A DNA stretch of 64,000 bases, taken from assembly GCF_003944715.1 (NCBI RefSeq), contig NZ_RWIT01000013.1:1-64000 (forward strand). Direction: 5' to 3'. The stretch's first letter is position 1. The number at the start of each line of letters is the position of its first letter. The stretch is from Hymenobacter rigui (GTDB taxonomy: Bacteria > Bacteroidota > Bacteroidia > Cytophagales > Hymenobacteraceae). Below, piece after piece: positions 30,665-37,840 of this stretch. The notes under the pieces are model-generated. The model did no database searches. It saw only the letters and a list, made by a program, of their open reading frames with translations, and was not told the DNA's origin. The position numbers were made by a program, and so were the translations under genes.

Positions 30665-31131
30665 GCTTCAATGAAGCATTTCTGGTGCTGACTATTGATG
30701 ATTATATCAGGTCAAATAAAGTATCTCGTATTGTGGCTAACTCTTTGATATTTCTGCTTCAATGACTCATTGCTTCAATGCTTCATTGCATCAAGGCTAA
30801 TGGTTATGTTATTTATGAAACACAAAGTTTTTTGCGCGCTTCAATGTTTCAGTGCTTCAATGCTTCAAAAAAAGGTCTATTTGATTTTAATCCGCTTCTC
30901 TGCTTCACAGCTTCGATGCTTCAAAGATTCAATGAGATATTGATTCATTGAAGCTGCGAAGTCTTGGTGCATCGACAAGCCGTTTCAATGCCTCTAAATT
31001 TCACTGAAGCTACGTATCTTTGAGGCATTGCTTCCTTGTTTCAGTGTTACACGAATTTTAGGATGTACTGAAGCACAGAAGCAAAGCCTCAGCGCTACGC
31101 AGACAAATTGGAGCGCTGAAGCATTGAAGCA
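30665..31131. repeat. Degenerate 8-bp repeat array upstream of parA, probable centromere
   Basis: The unit TGCTTCAA recurs in strict 8-bp phase in blocks: five units 30755-30794, four 30837-30868, seven 30893-30948. Looser copies and the reverse form TTGAAGCA (31116-31131, two in phase) continue to near parA. A perfect palindrome GCTTCAATGAAGC sits at 30665-30677. Short in-phase repeats before a ParA/RHH gene pair are typical of partition sites, which also act as operators. There are no spacers of uniform length, so it is not CRISPR. This fills most of the 748-bp gap 30424-31171. Confidence 0.75.
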
Positions 31132-31171
31132 CAACACCAACTAGCTGCCATCTAAACACAACGCTCTCCCC

Positions 31172-31987
31172 ATGAACAAGACTCGGGTAATAGCCTTTGC
31201 CACTCAAAAGGGTGGGGCTGGCAAATCCACCATCGGTACACACGTCGCCTCGGCACTCTGCTACCTCTACGGCTACAAAGTAGCGATGCTCGACTGCGAC
31301 TATCCGCAGAACACCTTGCACGCCTACCGCAACCATGAGCAGCAACTACTGCAATCCGACGTAGCTTTTCAGGAGCGACTCATCAAGCAGGGAGTAACGC
31401 CGTATCCCATTGCTATTTCTAGCGTGGAGAAGGCCGTTGAGGCCATTGATACCCTGGCCGAGAAAGAGTTCGATTTTATTCTGGTGGATACGCCGGGTAC
31501 AGTCAACGTTGTGGGGTTGACGGAGCTATTGGAGCGGGTGGACTACATCTTCTTGCCTATGGAGCCGGACATGGGCACGATTGCCTCCACGATGTCCTAC
31601 ATGCACATCCTAGGCAACTTCACCCGCAAGCAGCGGCCGGAATCCAACTTGGAAGGCTTTTACGCTTTCTGGAACAAGTTTCTCAAGGCGGAAAAGCGGA
31701 CAGTTTACACCAAAACCGCCGAGTTGTTCCGCGAGAAGGGCTACCCGCTGCTCAACAGCCGCGTGGAATCACTGGTCAGCATCAAGGATAAACGCTCCAC
31801 GATGTTTCCCATGCCCGAAAAGGAGTTGGGCAAACTCGGTCTGGGCAGTCTGATTACTGAAATTTTGGAGCTAGTGCTCGGCAAGGGTACCGTTACCCCC
31901 TCGGGCAAAACCATCGATTTCACGCCCACGGAATTTGAGCAGCCTGCTCCCGCTGCTATTGAAACCCTCGACGACAACGCTAAATAA
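31172..31987 (+). CDS. parA: ParA-family partition ATPase
   Basis: A 271-residue ParA/MinD-type ATPase. The deviant Walker A is QKGGAGKST (K13 and K18), Walker B is FILVDTPGTV, and switch I is near LDCDYPQNT. The N-terminus lacks a DNA-binding HTH, as in type Ib ParA. It should bind nucleoid DNA in the ATP form and be released by its partner. The RHH protein gene follows 11 bp downstream. The related TraA of Bacteroidota conjugative transposons is the alternative name. Confidence 0.9.
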   Translation: MNKTRVIAFATQKGGAGKSTIGTHVASALCYLYGYKVAMLDCDYPQNTLHAYRNHEQQLLQSDVAFQERLIKQGVTPYPIAISSVEKAVEAIDTLAEKEFDFILVDTPGTVNVVGLTELLERVDYIFLPMEPDMGTIASTMSYMHILGNFTRKQRPESNLEGFYAFWNKFLKAEKRTVYTKTAELFREKGYPLLNSRVESLVSIKDKRSTMFPMPEKELGKLGLGSLITEILELVLGKGTVTPSGKTIDFTPTEFEQPAPAAIETLDDNAK

Positions 31988-31998
31988 CGCCCGCTCCC

Positions 31999-32697
31999 AT
32001 GGCCAAGAAAACAACCGAATCCAAAGAAGCCGCAGCCGAGCGGCGCCAGCGTGAACTAGCCGCTCTTACGTCGGGCGTCGCCGCGTTCAGCCTGATGGGC
32101 GACGCGCCCCGGCCGGCATCGCCCACGCCGGCGCCGGCTGAGGCACCAACATCTGCAACTCCGGAAGCTCCTGCGACGGCTCCGACACCCCCCGCTGCCG
32201 TAGCCACTCCGCCGGCTGCAGCCAAGGAACCAGAGGGAAAAAAGGCGGCGCCTGCGCTAGCGGCGCCCGTACCGGCAGCACCCGCACCTGTCCAAGCGAT
32301 GGAACCGGTAGCGGTGGCGCCGGCGCCGGTGGGGGAGGAGCCGCACACGCCTGCCTCCGCGCCACCGCCTGCGTCAGCCGCGGCCAGCGCGCCGGAAGCG
32401 GAAGATGAAGCGGAAGCTGATGATGAGCCAGCTGTTGCCGCGCCGGTCGCGGCGGCGGGCGGGGAGCTTGACCTGGCGCAGCTGTTTGTGCCGTCGGCGG
32501 AAAAGAAGACGACTACCCTGCGCATCACGGCCGACCACCAGCAATATTTTACCCAGCTTGGCTTTATCCTGGGCGGGGGGGCGTCGGCCCCGGATATCAT
32601 TCATAACATCCTCACGCGCTTTCGGGAAGAGCACGAGGCGCAGTTGCAGAAGGCGATGAAAAAGCAGATTCGCCAGATGATGGCCCCCAAAAAATAG
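31999..32697 (+). CDS. ParB-like ribbon-helix-helix protein with Ala/Pro linker
   Basis: A 232-residue protein. After a short basic N-terminus (MAKKTTESKEAAAERRQREL), residues about 32-155 are Ala/Pro/Glu low-complexity. The C-terminus has the beta-alpha-alpha pattern of a ribbon-helix-helix domain: TTTLRITADHQQYFTQLGF then SAPDIIHNILTRFREEH. It resembles DUF3408-type proteins paired with ParA/TraA in Bacteroidota. RHH partners of ParA bind short tandem repeats at the centromere, here most likely the 8-bp array. The basic N-terminus could stimulate ParA. Confidence 0.7.
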   Translation: MAKKTTESKEAAAERRQRELAALTSGVAAFSLMGDAPRPASPTPAPAEAPTSATPEAPATAPTPPAAVATPPAAAKEPEGKKAAPALAAPVPAAPAPVQAMEPVAVAPAPVGEEPHTPASAPPPASAAASAPEAEDEAEADDEPAVAAPVAAAGGELDLAQLFVPSAEKKTTTLRITADHQQYFTQLGFILGGGASAPDIIHNILTRFREEHEAQLQKAMKKQIRQMMAPKK

Positions 32698-32701
32698 GGC
32701 G

Positions 32702-32719
32702 GCCCTGGTATCCCAGGGC
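32702..32719 (+). terminator. Hairpin after the par operon
   Basis: GCCCTGG and CCAGGGC form a perfect 7-bp stem with loop TATC just after the stop at 32697. Only a short T-containing stretch follows, so it is a weak terminator candidate. Confidence 0.4.
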
Positions 32720-32899
32720 TTCTCGATACGTATAGCGGCCGGCTCACCTTCTCTGGTTGAGCTGGCCGCTTCCTTTCCCGCTATGGCCTTTTCCTGATGC
32801 GCCGCCTAGCGGTGGGGTAGGGGAGGGGCTGCACTATCCGTCCGCTATGTCTACACCTACTTTCTGCCAATCACTACCTTACCCAAAATCTGTTACTGC

Positions 32900-34741
32900 G
32901 TGAGGGGCGGTGCCTTCTGGGCCGTGCTCGGCCTGCTCCTCGTCAGCCCTAGCGCCTGGGCCAACACCCGAACGCCCGCTTCTCCTAGGGCGCCGCAACT
33001 CATCGACTCGCTCCGAGCCTTGGCGCGGCGCCCGAAGCTGCCCGACTCCGTGCGCTACCAAGCGCTCCAAGCCCTGAGCGACGAGTTGTTCGCCCAGGAT
33101 GTGCCGCAGGCCCGCCGGGCCGGGGAGCAGGCGGTAGCCCTGGCCCGGCGCCGGCAAGACTGGGCGCGGGCGGCTAATGCCCTCTACGAGCTCGTGGTGA
33201 ACTGCGAGCGGGCCGCCGACTACGTGGCTGCCATGCACTACAGCCAGCAGGGGGTGGAGCTCACCCGCGCGCACCGCCCGCGCGAGCAGTGGCGCTTTAC
33301 CCAGTGCCTGGGGCTGGTGACCGTGGATACCAAGGACGCGGCAGGTGGCCTGCGCTACCTGCGCCAGGCCTACCGGCAGCAGGCCGCCACCCCGTCCGTT
33401 AGCTCCCGGGAACGGGGAGGCCTGCTGCTGAACCTAGCCAACACTTTCCTGGTACTACAGCGGTACGACTCGGTACTCCACTACGCCACGCGGGCCCTGC
33501 CCTACATGCAGCGCGCGGCCGATGCCCGCGGCCTGGGCTACGTGTACCAGTTTCGGGGCGAAGTCTATGCCAAGCTGACGCCCCGCTCGCGGGCCAGCCT
33601 GGCGGCCGCTGCCACGAACATGCAGCGGGCCCTGCGCATCATGCAGCGCTACCACTACCAGCCCCAAGCGGCTAGCTCGGCGCTTTCGCTGGCGCGGGTG
33701 TACCGCCTGCAGGGCCGGCCAAGGGCTGCCCAGCGGACGGCCGAGTTGGCCCTCGCCCTCGCCCGCACGGAGAAAATGCCCGAATACGAAGCGGATGCCC
33801 TGTCCAGTTTGGCCTTTGCGTATGCTGACCAAAAACGCCCCGCGCGGGCGGATGAGCTCGACGCTCGGGCGCAGGACCTACGCGATTCGCTCTTCAACGG
33901 CAACAAGGCGCAGGCCCTGGCCCAACTGCAGGTGCGCTACGACGTGCAGCTGCTCACCGAGCAGAAAAAGGCGGCCGAGTTTGAGCAGCGCAGCCAGCGG
34001 GCCCAGCTGCACTCGCTCTGGCTGCTGCTGGGCGGCCTCGCCACCACCATCGGCGTGGGCGGGGGCTTGTACTGGCGGTTGCGGCGGCAGAAAGCCCTGC
34101 TGGCCCAGGCCAACCAGGCCAACTGCCGGGCCGTGGCCGAGAAGGAGGTGTTGCTGCAGGAAATTCACCACCGCGTCAAAAACAACTTGCAACTGGTCAG
34201 TAGCTTACTGGCCTGGCAGCGCAGCACCCTGCCCGACCCCGTACTGCAACAGGCCCTGGCCAGCTCGCAGGCCCGCATCCAGAGCATGGCCCTGGTGCAC
34301 GAATTTCTGTACCGGGCCGATAACCTCTCGCAGGTGCGCATGAACGAGTACCTGGGCGAGCTGCTGGAATCCCTGCACCGCTCACTCACCACGCCTCAGC
34401 AGCGCATCCAACTGACCAGCAGCTTGGCCCCGCTGGTCATGGACCCCAAAGAAGCCAGCGCCTTAGGCCTGGTGGTCAATGAGCTGGTAACCAACGCCTA
34501 CAAGCACGCCTTCCGGGACCTGGACCGCGGTCATCTGCACGTGGCTCTGGAACAGACCGCCGCCGGCTTCCAGCTGACGGTGCAGGATGACGGGGCCGGA
34601 TTACCAGGGGCGGAAACAGCGCCCGAAACTCATTCGCTGGGCTTGCAGTTGGTTAATACCCTAGCTCGACAGCTAAAAGCCAGCGTGTCGACCGTTCCCC
34701 TTCTTCCCACGGGCACCCAGGTAGTCGTGGCCAGCGCGTGA
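32900..34741 (+). CDS. TPR-containing sensor histidine kinase (HisKA_2 type)
   Basis: A 613-residue kinase starting at GTG with a signal peptide (WAVLGLLLVSPSAWA). Residues about 35-345 are tandem TPR-like helices in the periplasm. One membrane helix (LWLLLGGLATTIGVGGGLYW, about 374-393) and a short coiled coil follow. The kinase core has QEIHHRVKNNLQLVSSLL (phospho-acceptor H423) and an ATPase domain with NELVTNAYKHAF and DDGAGLPG. The LytTR response regulator starts 34 bp downstream, so they are a pair. The signal sensed is unknown. No in-frame ATG fits better. Confidence 0.88.
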   Translation: MRGGAFWAVLGLLLVSPSAWANTRTPASPRAPQLIDSLRALARRPKLPDSVRYQALQALSDELFAQDVPQARRAGEQAVALARRRQDWARAANALYELVVNCERAADYVAAMHYSQQGVELTRAHRPREQWRFTQCLGLVTVDTKDAAGGLRYLRQAYRQQAATPSVSSRERGGLLLNLANTFLVLQRYDSVLHYATRALPYMQRAADARGLGYVYQFRGEVYAKLTPRSRASLAAAATNMQRALRIMQRYHYQPQAASSALSLARVYRLQGRPRAAQRTAELALALARTEKMPEYEADALSSLAFAYADQKRPARADELDARAQDLRDSLFNGNKAQALAQLQVRYDVQLLTEQKKAAEFEQRSQRAQLHSLWLLLGGLATTIGVGGGLYWRLRRQKALLAQANQANCRAVAEKEVLLQEIHHRVKNNLQLVSSLLAWQRSTLPDPVLQQALASSQARIQSMALVHEFLYRADNLSQVRMNEYLGELLESLHRSLTTPQQRIQLTSSLAPLVMDPKEASALGLVVNELVTNAYKHAFRDLDRGHLHVALEQTAAGFQLTVQDDGAGLPGAETAPETHSLGLQLVNTLARQLKASVSTVPLLPTGTQVVVASA

Positions 34742-34775
34742 CGCTGGCCCGTCTCCTCGTCCCTTATCCCACCCT

Positions 34776-35537
34776 ATGGCTACCATCCTCATTGTTGAAG
34801 ACGAACTGCTGATTGCCGGCGAAATTGAACGCGCCCTGGTCCGGCTGGGCCACACGCCCCTGCCGCCCGTGGACAACAGCGACGAGGCCCTGAGCGTGCT
34901 GGCCACCCAGCCCGTGGAGCTGGTGCTGATGGACATCAACATTGCCGGCGACTGCGACGGCATCGCGGCCGCGCTGCTCGTGCGCCGGCAGTTTGCCGTG
35001 CCGGTGGTGTTTCTGACGGCTCGCTCCGACTCGGCCACCCTGAACCGGGCCAAGCTGGCCCAGCCCTACGGCTTTCTGGTCAAGCCCTTCACCGATGATT
35101 CGCTGCGGGTGCAGATTGAGCTGGCCCTCTTCAATGCCTACCAAGCCGGGCCGGTCGGGCCGGTGCTGGACACGGCCGACGCCGGCGCGGAGGTGCTGGG
35201 CCCGGCCGAGCGCTGCCCCAAGTTTAAGGACTACCTGTTCGTGCGCAAAGGCTCGGGCCACGTCAAGGTGCTGCTCAGCGACATCCTGTACTTCGAGGCC
35301 CTGCAGAATTACGTGCGCCTGCACACCGTGCGGGAAAACTTCGTGTTTGATTCCACCCTCAAGGAACTGGAGCAGAAGCTGCCCGACCAGTTTTTCAAAA
35401 CCCACCGCTCCCACATCGTGAACCTGGACCACGTGCAGGCCTACGAGGAAAGCAGCGTGCTGCTGGGGAAAGAATACGTGCCGGTGAGCCGCTCCTGCAA
35501 GGATGAGCTCAAGAGCCGCATTCACCTGGTAGGGTAG
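34776..35537 (+). CDS. LytTR-family response regulator
   Basis: A 253-residue protein. Residues 1-120 are a receiver domain with acidic pocket ED, phospho-acceptor D53 in LVLMDINIAG, and the Lys in FLVKPF. Residues about 150-253 are a LytTR DNA-binding domain: YFEALQNYVRLHT and FFKTHRSHIVNLDHV. LytTR proteins bind pairs of short direct repeats. The shared transfer elements contain repeats similar to the published LytTR consensus (ACCGTTCGT in element C fits it fully), so this regulator may control transfer; that link is inference. Confidence 0.9.
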   Translation: MATILIVEDELLIAGEIERALVRLGHTPLPPVDNSDEALSVLATQPVELVLMDINIAGDCDGIAAALLVRRQFAVPVVFLTARSDSATLNRAKLAQPYGFLVKPFTDDSLRVQIELALFNAYQAGPVGPVLDTADAGAEVLGPAERCPKFKDYLFVRKGSGHVKVLLSDILYFEALQNYVRLHTVRENFVFDSTLKELEQKLPDQFFKTHRSHIVNLDHVQAYEESSVLLGKEYVPVSRSCKDELKSRIHLVG

Positions 35538-35636
35538 TCTCGCTGCGTTGCTACCAAGTTTTCTGTTCCACCCGCTGACTGTTGGCCGCCAGTAGTTTAT
35601 CTTCGGGCTGGCACCTACGCAATTCTATCCGAGTCT

Positions 35637-35939
35637 ATGCAAACAACTGAAGAACGCCAGGCCCACCTAACGGCCTCCAAGGCGCTGCTGGATGAGGCAA
35701 TGAACGAGGCTGGGCTCAGCAGCGGCAGTCAGGGGCTGGACCGGCTGGATGAGCTGGCCGACAACCTCGACAAACTGGCCGCCTCCAAAGCCATGGGCGT
35801 AGCCAATGCCCGGCTGGCTGAGTTCAACGAAGCCTTGACCGCGGCCGGGCTCCCGGCGGATGCCGTTGAGTCAGAAACCGAAGCGTACAAGACCGAGCTC
35901 ATCCACCACCTGCGGCAGCTACTCCACGAACGACTTTAA
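35637..35939 (+). CDS. Small acidic hypothetical protein
   Basis: A 100-residue helical, Ala/Glu/Leu-rich protein, probably coiled-coil, with no Cys and no membrane segment. A TATCTTCG box (35599-35606, 7 of 8 to TAnnTTTG) lies 30 bases upstream, so it may have its own promoter. Function unknown. It sits between the two-component pair and the transfer operon. The following 359 bp (35940-36298) hold transfer element C and no gene I can support. Confidence 0.55.
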   Translation: MQTTEERQAHLTASKALLDEAMNEAGLSSGSQGLDRLDELADNLDKLAASKAMGVANARLAEFNEALTAAGLPADAVESETEAYKTELIHHLRQLLHERL

Positions 35940-36135
35940 CGAGCGTACTGCCCGCCTACGGGCTGCTACAACCCACCGGGGACCGAGCCTGCTGGCCTGT
36001 GTTCTCGGTGGGTTGTCTTGCTTGAAAGAATGCTGTGGGCCCGCTTGGCATGCGCCCATGGTGCCGAGGCGGGCAGCTCCGCCGGAAGCAACGGTGATTC
36101 GACCATTTGGCGCGAAAACGGCCAGAAAGGGCATT

Positions 36136-36232
36136 CCATTCGTGTAGAGTCGGTGCACCTCACCACCCGATTTTAACCGTTCGTCAACTTTCTACTAATC
36201 GGGTTTTGGGGCCAAATAGGTTTGCACAAGTC
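36136..36232 (+). promoter_or_regulatory. Transfer-regulon element C and promoter of the tra operon
   Basis: TCCATTCGTGTAG (36135-), GGTGCACCTCACC, AACCGTTCGTCAA, then 29 bases to TAGGTTTGCACAAGTC. The two TTCGT cores (36139, 36180) are 41 bp apart, as in A and B. TAGGTTTG at 36217-36224 is an exact -7 box, 75 bases before the ATG at 36299. The site ACCGTTCGT (36176-36184) fits the LytTR half-site consensus at all positions. Confidence 0.8.
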
Positions 36233-36298
36233 AAACCGCGGTTTGGCACGTCCACGCTCAGGTCGACCGACCCGAGGTGCCACGCTTGTTTCCTGCCG

Positions 36299-37108
36299 AT
36301 GCTCAGTGCTTATACCTGGAGCCAGTTTGGCCTGTTTATGCTGGTCGTGGTTCTACTCTACTACCTGGTAGTCGGATTGCTCTACTACCGCACCGAACTC
36401 GCCTCCCTGCTTACGAACAGTAAGCTCGGCGCGAGCCGCCCCCCGGCCACCGTAGCGGCTCCGCCCGCCCTGGTGCGGCCGACTTCGGCCTTTGCGCCGA
36501 CCCAGCCGGTGGCAACCGCAGCAGCCTCGGAAGCCCCGGCCGCGGAGGAAGGTGCCGCCGAGAACCTACCCCCAGCCACCGAATCGGTAGTGGAAGGCCA
36601 GTTGCCGGCCTCCACCGCCACGGCCACCGGCCAGGACCAGAGCGCCGACGACAGCACACCGATGGATGCTGCTTCGGCCTCGGCAGAAGAGCAGGCCGCG
36701 GCGCAGGACCAGACCCGGACCGAAGCCCCCGACCAGGCCGATGAGCGCCTGGCCGAGCTGGTGCGGCGCGAGGCCCACGCCGAGGCAGACCCACCGGCGG
36801 CCGTTGACCACCGCGCCGAACTCCTCGACGCCGAACCCATGCGCCAGCAGCAGCTGCCGGAGGGCTACGAGCCCCTGGCTTCGTTCGAAGAGCCGGTGGC
36901 CTCCCCGCTGGACATCATCACGGCCGGGCCCGCGCCGCAGCTGGTGGCCGCCGATTCGGTCAGCGAGTACATCGCCCTGCTGCAGGCGGGCCAGAACCCG
37001 CCCGCCCCGGCCGGCCTGCAGGGCACCTGCCTGGCCGAGCAAATGGCCCAGCACCTAGAAGAATACCAGGCCGAGTTGGCCGCCCTGTTCGGGGCCGACG
37101 AGCTGTAG
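36299..37108 (+). CDS. Single-pass membrane protein, first gene of the tra operon
   Basis: A 269-residue protein starting MLSAYTWSQFGLFMLVVVLL with one N-terminal membrane helix (about 8-30). A long Ala/Pro/Glu-rich cytosolic or periplasmic region follows with no fold I recognise, then a helical C-terminus. This start, not the upstream Met at 36107, is used because the shared promoter element lies between them. Small leader membrane proteins before TraE are usual in Bacteroidota transfer loci. Function unknown. Confidence 0.6.
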   Translation: MLSAYTWSQFGLFMLVVVLLYYLVVGLLYYRTELASLLTNSKLGASRPPATVAAPPALVRPTSAFAPTQPVATAAASEAPAAEEGAAENLPPATESVVEGQLPASTATATGQDQSADDSTPMDAASASAEEQAAAQDQTRTEAPDQADERLAELVRREAHAEADPPAAVDHRAELLDAEPMRQQQLPEGYEPLASFEEPVASPLDIITAGPAPQLVAADSVSEYIALLQAGQNPPAPAGLQGTCLAEQMAQHLEEYQAELAALFGADEL

Positions 37109-37152
37109 TGCCCGGCCGGCCCATCCCCCACGTCTCATTCTTTCCCATTCGT

Positions 37153-37470
37153 ATGAACCAGAAGCGTTTTAGTACCTCGCTGGCCATCCTGGCCCTGCTG
37201 CTCAGCTCGCACCTGCTCTATGCCCAAACCGGGGGCGGCAACGGCACGGCCGGCATCCAGGATGCCACTACCCAGGTCACCAGCTACTTCGACCCGCTCA
37301 CCAAGCTCATGTACGCCATCGGGGCGGTGCTGGGCCTGGTAGGCGCCATCAAGGTGTACAGCAAGTGGAACTCCGGTGACCAGGACACCCAGAAAACGGC
37401 CGTGTCGTGGTTTGGCTCGATGATTTTCCTGGTCATCGTGGCCACGGTGGTGCGCTCGTTCTTCCTCTAG
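37153..37470 (+). CDS. traE: TraE-like (DUF4134) membrane protein
   Basis: About 105 residues from MNQKRFSTSLAILALLLSSH, with a cleavable signal peptide (cut near LLYAQ). Two membrane helices follow, KLMYAIGAVLGLVGAIKVYS and SMIFLVIVATVVRSFF. The motif GLVGAIKVYSKWNSGDQD is the family hallmark. It is a small inner-membrane part of the mating pore (VirB2/3-like position). It is followed 10 bp later by traF. Confidence 0.85.
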   Translation: MNQKRFSTSLAILALLLSSHLLYAQTGGGNGTAGIQDATTQVTSYFDPLTKLMYAIGAVLGLVGAIKVYSKWNSGDQDTQKTAVSWFGSMIFLVIVATVVRSFFL

Positions 37471-37480
37471 TACCGGCACC

Positions 37481-37813
37481 ATGCCTGTCTATGACCTGAA
37501 CCGGGGTATCAACAAGCCCGTCGAATTCAAGGGGCTGGTGGGCAGCAACATCTACTTTCTGGTAGCCGGCATCGGGCTGGTGTTTGCCCTGTTCGTGACC
37601 TGCTACCTGGCGGGCGTGCCGCTGGTACTCACCGTGCTGCTCACCTTCCTGGCCGGAGGCGGCATGTGGGCCGGGGTATTTGCCCTGAACCGCCGCTTCG
37701 GCGAGCATGGGCTGATGAAAGCCGCCGCCCGCCGCTCCTCGCCCCGCTACATCACCAACCGGCACAGCCGCCTTTTCCAACGCCTCAACCAGGACCCGCC
37801 CGGCCGCGCGTAG
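37481..37813 (+). CDS. traF: TraF-like (DUF4133) membrane protein
   Basis: A 110-residue protein starting MPVYDLNRGINKPVEFKGL, the standard TraF N-terminus, with two closely spaced membrane helices (about 25-70) and a basic tail. It is the VirB3-like inner-membrane partner of the TraG ATPase, whose gene follows. Confidence 0.87.
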   Translation: MPVYDLNRGINKPVEFKGLVGSNIYFLVAGIGLVFALFVTCYLAGVPLVLTVLLTFLAGGGMWAGVFALNRRFGEHGLMKAAARRSSPRYITNRHSRLFQRLNQDPPGRA

Positions 37814-37840
37814 CGGCCGGAGCGGGTGCTTTCCCTGCCT

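Noticed and set aside
30665..31131. CRISPR-like repeat array
   Set aside because: Units are 8 bp, directly adjacent and degenerate, with no spacers of constant length and no cas genes. A partition site fits better.
36107..36298. N-terminal extension of the first tra-operon gene
   Set aside because: It would run through the shared regulatory element and -7 box; the membrane helix begins right at the Met at 36299.
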